Shown one piece after another: positions 8,110 through 17,850 of a DNA stretch of 64,000 bases (positions are counted from its first letter, which is position 1; the number at the start of each line of letters is the position of its first letter). Location: the NCBI RefSeq assembly GCF_900129095.1, contig NZ_FQVA01000001.1, positions 1,488,001 through 1,552,000 on the forward strand. The letters run 5' to 3'. Origin of the DNA: Microbulbifer donghaiensis (GTDB lineage: Bacteria; Pseudomonadota; Gammaproteobacteria; Pseudomonadales; Cellvibrionaceae). The position numbers were made by a program, and so were the translations under genes. The notes beneath the pieces were generated by a model. The model was not told the DNA's origin, searched no databases, and saw only the letters and a list, made by a program, of their open reading frames with translations.

Positions 8110-11059
8110 AATTGCGCACATTGCCCTGATCGGCGTGGCCTACATCGCCACGCTGTTTTTTGTTGCCTTCGCGACCTCCAAGGGCTGGCTGCCGTCGCGC
8201 TGGGTGCGCCATCCGCTGGTCTACGTGCTGTCACTGGGCGTTTCGCTGTCCGCCTGGACCTTCTACGGTATCGTCGACCTGGCCTGGCAGTATGGTTACG
8301 GCGTGCTCGCCTATTATCTGGGCACCGGCGCCATGTTCCTGTTCGCGCCGGTGGCGCTGGAACCGCTGGCGCGACTGGCGCAGCGCTACCAGTTGACATC
8401 GCCAGCCGACCTGATGGTTTTCCGCTATCACAGCCGCGAGGCCGGTACCCTCGCCACACTATTCATGCTGCTGGCACTGCTGCCGTTAATCGCGCTGCAG
8501 ATTCAGGCGGTCTCCGAAACCCTGGCGCTGTTGTCGCGCGACAGCGTTGCCGCGCTGGCGCTGCCGGAGAGTGGTGTCACCAGCAAGAACCTGATCGCGT
8601 TTTTCTACTGCGTGCTGCTGGCGGTCTTTACCAGCATGTACGGTGCCACCCGCGAGCGGCGCGCGGGCCTGGTCAGCGCCATGGCGGTGGAATCCGTGGT
8701 CAAACTGGTGGCGCTGCTGGCGGTGGGCGCCTATGCCGTCTACGGCGTTTTCGGCGGATTCACCGGCCTGGACCAGTGGCTGGCGCAGAACAGCGATATG
8801 CAGCAATTGCTGTACACCCCGATCAAGCAGGGGTCGTCGCACACGCTGCTGCTGGTATTTATTGCCACTGCCGTGGCGATGCCGCATATCTTCTACCTGA
8901 GTGTGGCGGAACGCCCTGCAACCCAGACCCTGCGTATCGCCAGCTGGGGCTTTCCGCTGTTCCTGCTGCTGATGGCACTGCCGATATTCCCGATCATGTG
9001 GGCGGGTTTCGCACTGGATGTATCAGAGCCGGTGCAGTACTTTGCCCTGGCGGTGCCGCGGGCCAGTGGTTCGGCACTGCTGACAATTCTCGCCTTTGTT
9101 GGCGGCCTGTCCGCCGCCACCGGCGCGCTGGTGATGATTACCCTGGCACTGTCCACCATGGTCATGAACCACTGGCTGCTACCCGGCACCCGCTGGCATT
9201 CCGAGGACAACATGTACCGCCAGCTGGTGTGGCTGCGCCGCGCTTTGGTAGCGGCACTCTTTCTGGCCGGCTTCGCCTTCTACCTGCTGTTGAACAACCG
9301 CCTGTCCCTGTCGGACCTGGCGCTGCTCGCGTTTATCGCCTCACTGCAGTTCCTGCCCGGCATCTTCGCCGTCATCCACTGGCCGCGCGGCAATCGCCGC
9401 GGTTTTATCGGCGGCCTGCTCGCGGGCATGCTGATCTGGGCCGGCGGCCTGTTGCTGCCGGCCGTGTTCGGCATGAGCGGCATCACCCTGCCCGGCACCG
9501 ATATACAGATTCCGCTGGGCATGACCATCTGGACCCAGATCACCACCCTGTCGCTGGCGGTAAACGTGTTGTTGTTTATCGGCCTGTCGGTATTTACCCG
9601 CAGCAGCAGTCTGGAACAGTATGCCGCGGACCTGTGTAGTGACGACACATTGAGCCAGGCACTGCGCCTGGAACTGGATGTCGAATCGGCTGCAGATTTC
9701 CGCGTGCGGCTGGCGGAGAGCCTCGGCGCAGCCACCGCCAACCTGGAAGTCAATCGTGCCCTGCGCCAGTTGAACCTGCCCGACAGCGAACGCCGCCCCT
9801 ACGCGCTGCGCCAGCTGCGCAACAAGCTGGAGGCCAACCTGTCCGGCTTGCTGGGGCGGGTACTGGCGGGACAGATCATCGATCGCCATTTCCCATTCAA
9901 GGACAGCGACCAGCCGGCCAACAAGGACATTCATCTGATCGAGACGCGGCTCAGCCGTTACAAAAACCAGTTGACCGGTCTCGCCGCGGAACTGAACAAC
10001 CTGCGCCTGTACCACCGGCAGATGCTGGAAGAGCTGCCTCTGGCCGCCTGCTCCCTGGGGCGCGACGGCGAGATTCTGCTGTGGAACTACGCGATGCAGG
10101 ACCTGACCGGAATTGCCGCCGGCGACGTGATTGGCTCCAAGCTGGAATACCTGGTGGAGCCGTGGCGCACCCTGTTGACCGAGTTTGCCGATTCCGCCGA
10201 CGCCAGCCGTTTCAAGCAGCAGGTCAGCCTGGGGGGCAACAGCCACTGGCTGAATCTGCACAAGACGCGGCAGAAGAGCAGCCGCAGTGGGCGCGCGCGC
10301 CGCGACCGCGGCGACGGCTTGATGTTACTGCTGGAGGATATTACCGAGACACAGATTCTCGAGCAGGAGCTCATCCACAGCGAGCGCCTGGCATCCGTGG
10401 GTCGCCTGGCGGCTGGCGTCGCCCACGAAGTCGGCAACCCCGTGACCGGTATCGCCTGCCTCGCCCAGAACCTGCATTTTGAGTCCGATAATTCCGAAGT
10501 GCGGGACACCGCCGACCAGATCCTCAGTCAGACCCAGCGCATCAGCCGCATCGTCCACTCACTGGTCAACTATTCCCACAGCGGCAGCCAGGAGAGCCAG
10601 CGGGCACCGGTGGACCTGTACGCCTGCGTGCAGGAGGCGGTACAGCTCTTGTCACTCCAGCGTGACAAGACCCAGGTGACATTTGCCAACGCCGTGCCAG
10701 AAGACCTGATCGCCCCCGGTGACAATCAGCGCCTGATCCAGGTGTTCATCAACCTGCTCAGTAACGCCCGCGACGCCAGTCCCGATGGCGGCCATATCCA
10801 GATCGACGGTTACGCCGCGGACGGCAGCGCCTGTGTTTCGGTCACCGACGATGGCCCCGGCATCTCGCCCGAGCACCGCGATCGTATCCTCGAGCCCTTT
10901 TTCACCACCAAGGAACCCGGCGAGGGCACCGGTCTCGGCCTGGCGATGGTGTACAGCATTGTTGAAGAGCACGACGGCCAGCTGGAACTGATCAGCCCCG
11001 CCAACCCGGAGACCAACCGCGGAGCAAAATTCATCGTGCAACTGCCCCTGGCAAGATAA
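8099..11059 (+). CDS. cbrA: CbrA-type transporter-fused sensor histidine kinase
   Basis: Sensor of the CbrAB system that balances carbon and nitrogen use. The N-terminal ~500 residues form an SLC5/PutP-like multi-helix transporter domain. A linker and PAS-like region follow (about 640-745, '[19 protein letters not shown]'), then a HisKA domain with phospho-acceptor His776 ('GVAHEVGNP'). The HATPase domain has the N-box '[14 protein letters not shown]' and G-boxes 'DDGPGIS' and '[10 protein letters not shown]'. There is no C-terminal receiver. Length 986 and gene order (followed by an NtrC-type regulator, then pcnB) match Pseudomonas CbrA. Whether the transporter domain moves histidine, as reported for Pseudomonas, cannot be told from sequence. 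Confidence 0.95.
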   Translation: MNFEIAHIALIGVAYIATLFFVAFATSKGWLPSRWVRHPLVYVLSLGVSLSAWTFYGIVDLAWQYGYGVLAYYLGTGAMFLFAPVALEPLARLAQRYQLTSPADLMVFRYHSREAGTLATLFMLLALLPLIALQIQAVSETLALLSRDSVAALALPESGVTSKNLIAFFYCVLLAVFTSMYGATRERRAGLVSAMAVESVVKLVALLAVGAYAVYGVFGGFTGLDQWLAQNSDMQQLLYTPIKQGSSHTLLLVFIATAVAMPHIFYLSVAERPATQTLRIASWGFPLFLLLMALPIFPIMWAGFALDVSEPVQYFALAVPRASGSALLTILAFVGGLSAATGALVMITLALSTMVMNHWLLPGTRWHSEDNMYRQLVWLRRALVAALFLAGFAFYLLLNNRLSLSDLALLAFIASLQFLPGIFAVIHWPRGNRRGFIGGLLAGMLIWAGGLLLPAVFGMSGITLPGTDIQIPLGMTIWTQITTLSLAVNVLLFIGLSVFTRSSSLEQYAADLCSDDTLSQALRLELDVESAADFRVRLAESLGAATANLEVNRALRQLNLPDSERRPYALRQLRNKLEANLSGLLGRVLAGQIIDRHFPFKDSDQPANKDIHLIETRLSRYKNQLTGLAAELNNLRLYHRQMLEELPLAACSLGRDGEILLWNYAMQDLTGIAAGDVIGSKLEYLVEPWRTLLTEFADSADASRFKQQVSLGGNSHWLNLHKTRQKSSRSGRARRDRGDGLMLLLEDITETQILEQELIHSERLASVGRLAAGVAHEVGNPVTGIACLAQNLHFESDNSEVRDTADQILSQTQRISRIVHSLVNYSHSGSQESQRAPVDLYACVQEAVQLLSLQRDKTQVTFANAVPEDLIAPGDNQRLIQVFINLLSNARDASPDGGHIQIDGYAADGSACVSVTDDGPGISPEHRDRILEPFFTTKEPGEGTGLGLAMVYSIVEEHDGQLELISPANPETNRGAKFIVQLPLAR

Positions 11060-11189
11060 CTGTCACCAAGTGCATAGATTGCGCAAGATTCGTGCAAATT
11101 TTGTTCAATTGGACCCGTCTGAGTTGCATCGAAACGCCGGGCGGGTAAAACTAGGCGTTCACTGAGCATTTTGTAACCAGGCGTAACAC

Positions 11190-12581
11190 ATGAGCCACAT
11201 CCTGATCGTCGAAGATGAAGCCATTATTCGAACGGCACTGCGCAAGTTGCTGGAGCGGCACCGCTACAAGGTCAGTGAAGCCGGATCCGTGCGCGAGGCG
11301 ACCACCAAGTACCGCCTCAACGACTTCGACCTGATCATCTCCGATCTGCGCCTGCCCGGGGCCCCGGGCACGGATCTGCTCAAACTCGCCGGCGACGTGC
11401 CGGTACTGATCATGACCAGTTACGCCAGCCTCAGGTCCGCCGTGGACTCGATGCGCATGGGCGCGGCGGACTATATCGCCAAACCCTTCGACCACGACGA
11501 AATGATCGCCACCGTGCGCCGCGTGATCGGCAAGGCCGAGCAGAGTCGCGCCCAGGCACCTGCGGCCAGGGAGCAGGGCCGCACCATCGCCGGCATGATC
11601 GGTGACAGCCCGGTCATGCGCGACCTCTACAGCCGCATTCACAAGGTGGCCCCCACCGACGCCACTGTGCTGGTGCACGGCGAGACAGGTACCGGTAAGG
11701 AGCTGGTGGCGCGCGCGATTCACGAAGAGAGCCGCCGCGCCGGCAAGCCGCTGATTTCCGTCAACTGCGCGGCGATTCCGGAAACCCTGATCGAAGCCGA
11801 ACTGTTCGGTCACGAGAAAGGCGCCTTTACCGGCGCGCAGACTGCCCGCGAGGGCCTGGTCGCCGCCGCCGATGGCGGCACCCTGTTCCTGGATGAGATC
11901 GGTGAGCTCCCCCTGGAGGCCCAGGCGCGCCTGCTGCGGGTGCTGCAGGAAGGGGAAGTGCGGCCGATCGGCGCGGTGGAATCCCGCAAGGTGGACGTGC
12001 GACTGGTGGCGGCAACGCACCGCAACCTGCGCCAGCTGGCCGCAGAGCGCAAGTTTCGCGAAGACCTCTACTACCGTATCAACGTGGTACAGATGACCCT
12101 GGCACCGCTGCGCGAGCGCGGCAAGGACGTGCTGGCAATTGCCGAGCACTTGCTGGAGAAGTTCTGCGCCAAGGTAGAGCGCCCGACCCTCAAGCTGTCC
12201 CCGGAGGCCGTACAGGCCGTCACTACCTATACCTGGCCCGGTAATGTGCGCGAACTGGAGAATGCAATTCAGCGCGCGGTGATTCTCACCGACGATGACA
12301 GCAGGGAAATCGACTACAACACACTGGATATCGACCTGGACCTGGTGCCCATCGAAGAAGCGGACCCCGAGCGACTCCCGCGTAGCCGCCACACGGACCC
12401 GCGCGAAGACTTGTCGCTGGAAGACTATTTCGCCCGCTTCGTCATTGAACACCAGGACACCATGAGCGAAACCGAACTGGCAAAGAAACTGGGCGTGAGC
12501 CGCAAGTGCCTGTGGGAGCGCCGCCAGAAACTGGGGATTCCGCGCAAGAAGTCCCGCCGCGCTGCCACTGCCGAGGCCTAG
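11190..12581 (+). CDS. cbrB: CbrB, NtrC-family sigma-54 response regulator
   Basis: Enhancer-binding activator paired with CbrA. The receiver domain (1-120) has phospho-acceptor Asp52 in 'ISDLRLPG' and Lys98. The AAA+ domain has Walker A GETGTGK (164-170) and the sigma-54 contact loop GAFTGA (211-216). The C-terminus has an HTH of the Fis type ('[18 protein letters not shown]'), 463 residues in all. The 131-bp gap from cbrA has a possible promoter (TTGCAT, 16 bp, TAAAAC) and two GTAAC half-sites just before the ATG, which could allow self-binding (weak inference). The TAG stop forms part of the end of the 12578-12827 palindrome. The likely main target, a CrcZ-like RNA, lies directly downstream. 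Confidence 0.96.
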   Translation: MSHILIVEDEAIIRTALRKLLERHRYKVSEAGSVREATTKYRLNDFDLIISDLRLPGAPGTDLLKLAGDVPVLIMTSYASLRSAVDSMRMGAADYIAKPFDHDEMIATVRRVIGKAEQSRAQAPAAREQGRTIAGMIGDSPVMRDLYSRIHKVAPTDATVLVHGETGTGKELVARAIHEESRRAGKPLISVNCAAIPETLIEAELFGHEKGAFTGAQTAREGLVAAADGGTLFLDEIGELPLEAQARLLRVLQEGEVRPIGAVESRKVDVRLVAATHRNLRQLAAERKFREDLYYRINVVQMTLAPLRERGKDVLAIAEHLLEKFCAKVERPTLKLSPEAVQAVTTYTWPGNVRELENAIQRAVILTDDDSREIDYNTLDIDLDLVPIEEADPERLPRSRHTDPREDLSLEDYFARFVIEHQDTMSETELAKKLGVSRKCLWERRQKLGIPRKKSRRAATAEA

Positions 12582-12827
12582 CCCGGATATTGCACCAGGC
12601 CGCTTGAGATTTCACTTAAGTCTTTGTTTGTAAAAATTTTTTTGAGTTTTCACTCGGGTACAAAATGTTACCAAGCACCGCTGGCCGCGCCCTCGCTTGA
12701 TCTCTGTGCGCTCAGCACATTTTTGCGGCTAATACGTGCAATAAGCATGCATGTACGCCGCAAAAATGCACTGAACGCACAGATCTCGGCGCGATCATCG
12801 CGGCCCCTGGTGCAATATCCGGGCTAG
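12578..12827. repeat. 250-bp palindromic (MITE-like) element abutting cbrB
   Basis: The termini are inverted repeats beginning CTAGCCCGGATATTGCACCA: 22 bp are identical from each end (12578-12599 and 12806-12827), then CCGC after a 2-bp offset. The inner arms form a second long stem around 12699-12733 and 12752-12786 (core CATTTTTGCGGC / GCCGCAAAAATG, with matching CTGTGCG and CGCACAG further out). No ORF lies inside. CTAG at both outer ends could be a 4-bp target duplication or part of the repeat. The left end supplies the cbrB stop codon, so insertion may have replaced the original gene end. I cannot name the parent insertion sequence. Confidence 0.85.
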
Positions 12828-12909
12828 TCCGTCACAGAATACCGCCAGGGGTGATCCCGGGGTCGCCCCTTACCGCACGGCGCTGATCGCGCCGCCACCC
12901 GCACGCCGC

Positions 12910-13009
12910 GTTACCCGGCACGCCCCTCAGCAGTAACAGCAAAAAGTGTTACCCCTGTCTCACCGGGAGTAACAACTGCCGCGACATCCGTAACGTGCAG
13001 GCCTGTTAC
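12910..13009 (+). promoter_or_regulatory. Cluster of CbrB-type upstream activating half-sites
   Basis: Six GTTAC/GTAAC pentamers occur in 100 bp, at 12910, 12933, 12948, 12969, 12990 and 13005. The core pair TGTTAC (12947-12952) and GTAACA (12969-12974) is an inverted pair with a 16-bp spacer. The sites at 12948, 12969 and 12990 are spaced 21 bp, two helical turns apart. CbrB of Pseudomonas is known to bind TGTTAC/GTAACA-type inverted sites upstream of crcZ. The cluster ends about 60 bp before the sigma-54 promoter, a usual enhancer distance. Confidence 0.75.
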
Positions 13010-13068
13010 AACCCATCAAAAAACCGCCAAATATTTATAAGTTATTGATTTATAACGATTTTAAAAAG

Positions 13069-13085
13069 TTGGCACACTAAATGCT
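13069..13085 (+). promoter_or_regulatory. Sigma-54 (-24/-12) promoter of the CrcZ-like RNA
   Basis: TTGGCAC followed by ACTAA and ATGCT gives the invariant GG (13071-13072) and GC (13083-13084) separated by exactly 10 bp, with the full TTGGCAC -24 box. Transcription would start near 13096. It lies downstream of the CbrB half-site cluster and upstream of an A-rich non-coding segment. Confidence 0.85.
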
Positions 13086-13095
13086 TTGTATCTAG

Positions 13096-13470
13096 TACAA
13101 ACAACAAGAACAGCCAAGAATAAAAATAAATGACTGTTTAAGCCCTAATAACAACTCACAATAAGCGGGCGAAACACAATAAGAATAATGGGGCGGTCGA
13201 CAATAAAAGCAAACAGAGACCAAAACCGACAGAACAATAAAAACAACAAACAATAACAATAAATAATAAAAATAAAGCAGAAGACAACAAAAAAAACGAC
13301 AAGCGCGTTACAAACTGACTGATTGTACCTGGGAGAGGGTGTTTGCTAGACAGCAAATTGATAGCGCAAGGAAGCCGCTGCCTTCATAGTCAATAAGAAT
13401 AATTCCCATCTTTCCTTTCTTTTCCCCCTGCTCGCGACGCAATCTGCCCGGATTGCGGGCGTATGTCTTT
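13096..13470 (+). ncRNA. crcZ: Probable CrcZ-type sRNA (Hfq/Crc-titrating)
   Basis: Non-coding transcript predicted between cbrB and pcnB, the same position as crcZ in Pseudomonas. It contains many AANAANAA motifs, the Hfq/Crc target: 13100-13110, 13116-13126, 13147-13154, 13178-13188, a dense block at about 13234-13276, about 13285-13292 and 13392-13399. In Pseudomonas such RNA sequesters Hfq/Crc and relieves catabolite repression. The length of about 375 nt compares with about 400 nt for CrcZ. The 3' end is set tentatively at the stem CGCAATC/GATTGCG (13438-13457), which lacks a strong U-run, so the end is uncertain. The motif density, sigma-54 promoter and CbrB sites together make the assignment strong. 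The crc gene is not in this window. Confidence 0.78.
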
Positions 13471-13584
13471 GCCTGTGGTAGAATCCGCCTCGCAACAGGA
13501 CCTGTCAGTATCAGTTCGAATGAGCAATTGTGACGGGACCTTCCAAGCCAGATCCCGTTGGCAGCAGTCAAGACAGACAGCCGT

Positions 13585-14943
13585 ATGCTCAATTCCCTGA
13601 TCAGTAGTATCAAACGCTGGCGCAAGCCGGCCAACCCGGGTCCCAGGGTCATCGCCCGTAGCGACCACAGTATTTCCCGCCGCGATATCAGCCGCGCCGC
13701 CCTGACGGTGATGAAGCGCCTGCAGGAGGCCGGCTTCCAGGCCTATATCGTCGGCGGTGGTGTGCGCGACCTGCTATTGGGTGGCCACCCCAAGGATTTC
13801 GATGTCGCCACCGACGCCACCCCGGAGCAAGCCAAGCAGCTGTTCCGCGGCTCGCGCATTGTCGGGCGCCGCTTCCGCATACTGCATGCGCGCATCGGGC
13901 GCGAAGTTATCGAAGTCACCACATTCCGCGGCCATCACAGCGACGGCGAGGAACACGAGGCGCAGCAGTCGGAGCACGGCATGCTGCTGCGCGACAATGT
14001 CTACGGCGACCTGCAAAGTGACGCCGTCCGCCGCGACTTCACGGTCAATGCCCTCTATTACACCACCAACGGTTTTGCGATCCACGACTACACCGGCGGT
14101 GTACGCGATATCGAGCAGCGCCTGATCCGCATGATCGGCGATCCCGTCACCCGCTATAAGGAAGATCCGGTGCGCATGCTGCGTGCGGTCCGTTTCGCCG
14201 CCAAGCTGGACTTCAACATCGAGGACAAAACCGCGGCACCGCTGACCGAACTGGCGCCACTGCTACGCAACATAGCGCCGGCGCGCCTGTTCGATGAGGT
14301 GCTCAAATTGCTGATGAGCGGGCACGGTGAGCGGACTTTCGAACTGCTGCGCCAGTATCGCCTCTGGCACCACCTGTTCCCGGACAATGCCGCCCGACTG
14401 GACGACCCGGCAGCCCTGGAACTCACCCGCCTGGCCCTGCGCAATACCGACCAGCGCATTCGCGAAGAGATGCGCGTGACGCCCGCGTTCCTGTACGCGG
14501 CCCTCCTGTGGCCGGCGGTGAATGCAGAGCAGCAGAAGCTGGTGGACCGGGGCACACCACCGGTACCCGCTTTGGCACAGGCCGCACAAAAGATCACCAG
14601 TTCCCAACTGGCGCATACTGCCATCCCCAAGCGCTTCTCGATCCCCATGCGTGAAATCTGGGACCTGCAATCGCGCCTGTCGCAACGTGGCGGCAACCGC
14701 GCCCAGCGCCAGAGCGAACACCCGCGTTTCCGCGCTGCCTACGACTTCCTGCTGCTGCGCGAACAGTGTGGCGAACTGGAGCCGGGACTCGGCCAGTGGT
14801 GGACCGAGTTCCAGCAGGCCGATGACGAACAGCGCCAGCAGATGGTCCGCAAGCTACAGCGCAGCGGCAGCGGTAGCGGCAACCGCCGCGGGCGCGGTTC
14901 GCGCGGCGGACGTCGCCGCCGCCCCCCAAAGGCAGCCGAATAG
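13585..14943 (+). CDS. pcnB: Poly(A) polymerase I
   Basis: Adds 3' poly(A) tails that promote RNA decay. It is a class II nucleotidyltransferase with 'VGGGVRDLLLGG' and the metal-binding 'DFDVATDATPEQ' in the head domain, followed by the RNA-binding neck ('YKEDPVRMLRAVRFAAKLDF'). The C-terminal tail is Arg/Gly-rich, usual for PcnB. I prefer ATG 13585 (452 residues); a TTG at 13558 would add nine residues. An extended -10 (TGGTAGAAT near 13476) gives a plausible promoter separate from the CrcZ-like RNA. folK starts 4 bp after the stop. Confidence 0.95.
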   Translation: MLNSLISSIKRWRKPANPGPRVIARSDHSISRRDISRAALTVMKRLQEAGFQAYIVGGGVRDLLLGGHPKDFDVATDATPEQAKQLFRGSRIVGRRFRILHARIGREVIEVTTFRGHHSDGEEHEAQQSEHGMLLRDNVYGDLQSDAVRRDFTVNALYYTTNGFAIHDYTGGVRDIEQRLIRMIGDPVTRYKEDPVRMLRAVRFAAKLDFNIEDKTAAPLTELAPLLRNIAPARLFDEVLKLLMSGHGERTFELLRQYRLWHHLFPDNAARLDDPAALELTRLALRNTDQRIREEMRVTPAFLYAALLWPAVNAEQQKLVDRGTPPVPALAQAAQKITSSQLAHTAIPKRFSIPMREIWDLQSRLSQRGGNRAQRQSEHPRFRAAYDFLLLREQCGELEPGLGQWWTEFQQADDEQRQQMVRKLQRSGSGSGNRRGRGSRGGRRRRPPKAAE

Positions 14944-14946
14944 CCA

Positions 14947-15423
14947 ATGGAGAAGGTGTATATCGGTCTCGGCAGCAATCTGGCGAAACCGCAGCAGCAG
15001 CTGTGCAGTGCGCTGGAAGCAATGGCCGCACTACCCGGCACGCGCCTGCTCCGCTGTTCCAGCTTTTATCGCAGTGCGCCCGTAGGCCCGGGAGACCAGC
15101 CGGACTACATCAACGCAGTCGCAGAGCTGCAGACCGAACTAGCACCGCTGGAACTGCTGGACCAACTCCAGGCGATCGAAGCGTCGCACGGGCGCGAACG
15201 CACCATTCGCTGGGGCGCTCGCACCCTCGATTTAGATATACTGCTGTTCGGCGACGAGCTGATCGATGTACCGCGCCTGCAGGTTCCGCACCCGCGCATG
15301 GCCGAGCGGAATTTTGTGTTACTGCCGCTGGCAGAGCTGGAACCGCAGCTGCGGCTACCCACGGGGGAGTCCATCGAGACACTGCTGCAGGCATGCCCGC
15401 ACAATCGCCTGGATAAAATCTGA
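14947..15423 (+). CDS. folK: HPPK (2-amino-4-hydroxy-6-hydroxymethyldihydropteridine pyrophosphokinase)
   Basis: Pyrophosphorylates hydroxymethyl-dihydropterin in folate synthesis. The family signature is clear: 'YIGLGSNL' at the start, 'FYRSAPVGPGDQPDYINAV', 'RERTIRWGARTLDLDILLF' (the Asp pair binding magnesium) and 'VPHPRMAERNFVLLPL'. Length 158 matches E. coli FolK (159). It begins 4 bp after pcnB and is surely co-transcribed, as in Pseudomonas and E. coli. Confidence 0.97.
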   Translation: MEKVYIGLGSNLAKPQQQLCSALEAMAALPGTRLLRCSSFYRSAPVGPGDQPDYINAVAELQTELAPLELLDQLQAIEASHGRERTIRWGARTLDLDILLFGDELIDVPRLQVPHPRMAERNFVLLPLAELEPQLRLPTGESIETLLQACPHNRLDKI

Positions 15424-15526
15424 CGCCTCGTTAAAGTAGCCACATCAGCCGTGGCGGCGAACACCATGTTCGCCTCTGCAGCCCCGGAAGGGACAGCGGC
15501 GAGGACAAAAAAAAGGAGTAAATTCA

Positions 15527-16213
15527 GTGGTCAACGATACCGGCGAATCCCAACTTCAAGAACTCGACCTGTCCGGCAGGACGCTGCCACGATTTATCGC
15601 CGTGGAGGGCAATATCGGCGTGGGCAAGACCACGCTGGCAAAAAAACTCGCAGCCACGTTTAACTACGACACGCTGCTGGAATTGCCGGAAGACAATCCC
15701 TTTCTCGAGCGCTTTTACCAGGACCCCAAGAGCACAGCACTGCCCACCCAATTACATTTTCTGTTGCAGCGCTCACAGCAAATACAGGCGTTGCGCCAGG
15801 ACGACCTGTTCAAACCCGTTCGTGTATCCGACTTCCTGATCGAAAAAGACCAGCTGTTTGCCGAAGTCACACTCGATGCGGACGAACTGGCTCTGTATCA
15901 GCAGGTTTACCAGCACCTGACCCTGCAGGCGCCCAAGCCCGACCTGGTCGTCTACCTGCAGGCGCCGCTGGATGTGCTGCAGGGGCGCATACGCACACGC
16001 GGCATTGCCGCCGAGCGCTCGATCAGCAACGAGTATCTGGCAACGCTGAATGAAGCCTATACCAACTTTTTCCATTACTACGATGAAGCGCCGCTATTGA
16101 TCGTCAACAGCGAGGACATCGATATCGTCGATCGTCCACAGGACTACCAGCAGCTGGTGGAATACATGCTCACCATCACCAGCGGCCGCCACTATTACAA
16201 TCCGGGGAATTGA
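15527..16213 (+). CDS. Deoxynucleoside kinase family protein
   Basis: Predicted salvage kinase that phosphorylates deoxynucleosides (dAK/dGK/dCK fold). The P-loop is GNIGVGKT (residues 28-35). Other family marks are 'ELPEDNPFLERFYQD', the lid/substrate region 'VSDFLIEKDQLFA' and 'RIRTRGIAAERSI', which contributes the arginines contacting phosphates. Length 228. The start is GTG at 15527 with an AAGGAG site. It sits between folK and panB, a position reported in Pseudomonas-like genomes. The preferred base cannot be inferred. Confidence 0.9.
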   Translation: MVNDTGESQLQELDLSGRTLPRFIAVEGNIGVGKTTLAKKLAATFNYDTLLELPEDNPFLERFYQDPKSTALPTQLHFLLQRSQQIQALRQDDLFKPVRVSDFLIEKDQLFAEVTLDADELALYQQVYQHLTLQAPKPDLVVYLQAPLDVLQGRIRTRGIAAERSISNEYLATLNEAYTNFFHYYDEAPLLIVNSEDIDIVDRPQDYQQLVEYMLTITSGRHYYNPGN

Positions 16214-16218
16214 TTGTT

Positions 16219-17031
16219 ATGTACGCACCCACTGAACTGGAAAAACCGGTCACCGTGCAGACGCTGCGCAAGATGAAGGCAGACGGGGAGAAATTTATCA
16301 CCGTCGCGCTCTACGACGCCCCGATGGCGGCGATGGCACAGAAAACCGGCGTGGAAGCGGTACTGGTGGGCGACTCCCTCGGCATGACCGTGCTCGGCTA
16401 TGACAGCACTATTCCGGTCACCATGGAGCAGATGATCTACCACGTGGAAGCCGTGGCACGGGGCAACAAGAAGTCCCTGATTATGGGCGACATGCCTTTT
16501 ATGACTTATGCCACTCCGGAGCTGGCGCTCACCAACGCCACTCGTATCATGCAGGCCGGTGCGCACATGGTAAAAATCGAGGGCGGCGCCTGGCTGGCGG
16601 AAACCGTAAGAATGCTTACCGATCGCGGTATTCCGGTGTGTGCCCACCTGGGCCTGACGCCGCAATCCGTGCATAAACTGGGCGGTTACCGGGTGCAGGG
16701 GCGGGACGAGGATCGGGCCGGCGAAATTCTCGACGACGCCGCGCAGCTCGACGAGGCCGGCGCCGACCTACTGGTCCTGGAATGTGTCCCCGCTGCCCTG
16801 GCCAAGCGCATTACCGATGCGGTGTCCTTGCCGACCATCGGCATTGGCGCTGGCCGCGAAACCGACGCCCAGGTACTGGTGATCAACGATATTCTCGGTC
16901 TCACCGAACAGCCGCCCAAGTTCTCAAAGAACTTCCTGCAGGAAGCAGGCAACATTCCCGGCGCGCTGCGCAAATACGCCGAAGACGTCAAGAATGGCGT
17001 TTTTCCCGAAGACAGCCACACCTTTTACTGA
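16219..17031 (+). CDS. panB: 3-methyl-2-oxobutanoate hydroxymethyltransferase
   Basis: First committed step of pantothenate synthesis: ketoisovalerate plus methylene-THF gives ketopantoate. The TIM-barrel family motifs 'VLVGDSLGMTVLGYDST', 'MGDMPFMTY', 'AHMVKIEGG', 'CAHLGLTPQSVHKLGGY' and 'IGIGAG' are all present. Length 270 from ATG 16219, which lies 5 bp after the kinase stop. Unlike Pseudomonas, panC does not follow; a thioesterase gene does, so the pantothenate genes are split in this genome. Confidence 0.97.
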   Translation: MYAPTELEKPVTVQTLRKMKADGEKFITVALYDAPMAAMAQKTGVEAVLVGDSLGMTVLGYDSTIPVTMEQMIYHVEAVARGNKKSLIMGDMPFMTYATPELALTNATRIMQAGAHMVKIEGGAWLAETVRMLTDRGIPVCAHLGLTPQSVHKLGGYRVQGRDEDRAGEILDDAAQLDEAGADLLVLECVPAALAKRITDAVSLPTIGIGAGRETDAQVLVINDILGLTEQPPKFSKNFLQEAGNIPGALRKYAEDVKNGVFPEDSHTFY

Positions 17032-17037
17032 TCGCCT

Positions 17038-17829
17038 ATGACCTTCGATCAACTACTCGCGGAGTGGCGCTCTTACGAAAGTGCGCAACAGGTTCCCGCC
17101 GGCTGGACCCAGGGTCGCGCCACCTTCGGCGGCCTGGTAGCCGCCATGCTTTACGAGAAAATGGCTGCGCATGTCGATGCCGATGCCAGTCTGCGCTCAC
17201 TGACCATTTCCTTTGTCGGCCCGGTGGGTGCCGGTCCGATCGAAATTTCTTCGAACACCTTGCGGGCCGGCCGCTCGGTAACCCAGGTGGAAGGACATAT
17301 CCGCCAGGGTGATTCGGTATTGCTCGCCGGGCTCGCCAGCTTCGGCAAGGGCCGCGAGTCGAATATCGGCGTGGCTACCGATCGCGCACCCGCGTTCAAG
17401 CTACCGGATGAGTGCGAAGCCCTGCCCTACATTCCCGGCGTTGTGCCGGAATTCACGCAGAAGTTCGACTATCGGATAGCGCGCGGACAGCTGCCCTTTA
17501 GCGGCAGCAGTGATACTCACCTGGGAGGCTGGGTACGCTTCAAGGATGGCAGTGACAGCGAGGTCACCGTGGCCCACCTGCTGGCGCTGATCGATGCCTG
17601 GCCGCCCGCGATACTGCCGATGCTGACAGTGCCGGCACCGGCCAGCTCGCTGACCTGGACAGTGGAGTTCATCGAGCCGCTGCCACAGTTCGGCGGCGAC
17701 AGCTGGTGGCAGTATCTGGCGGAAGTGGAACAGGCCGCGGATGGCTACGGCGTGATACAGGCGCGACTGTGGGATGTAGAGGGGACTCTGGTCGCCTTTA
17801 CCAGGCAGACAGTCACCGTGTTCGACTGA
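17038..17829 (+). CDS. Double-hotdog acyl-CoA thioesterase family protein
   Basis: Resembles TesB-like thioesterase family proteins of the 4HBT_3 type. An N-terminal hotdog domain ('GWTQGRATFGGLVAAMLYEKM', then 'SFVGPVGAGPIEI') is followed by a second hotdog ('LGGWVRFKD', 'LIDAWPPAILPML', 'SLTWTVEFIEPLP'). Length 263. It begins 6 bp after panB, so it is probably the last gene of the pcnB-folK-panB transcript. The natural acyl substrate is unknown. Confidence 0.85.
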   Translation: MTFDQLLAEWRSYESAQQVPAGWTQGRATFGGLVAAMLYEKMAAHVDADASLRSLTISFVGPVGAGPIEISSNTLRAGRSVTQVEGHIRQGDSVLLAGLASFGKGRESNIGVATDRAPAFKLPDECEALPYIPGVVPEFTQKFDYRIARGQLPFSGSSDTHLGGWVRFKDGSDSEVTVAHLLALIDAWPPAILPMLTVPAPASSLTWTVEFIEPLPQFGGDSWWQYLAEVEQAADGYGVIQARLWDVEGTLVAFTRQTVTVFD

Positions 17830-17850
17830 CCAAGAAGAGATTGCCCTACG

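Noticed and set aside
12624..12827. Short plus-strand ORF between cbrB and pcnB
   Set aside because: It lies entirely in the palindromic element and has no ribosome site or similarity.
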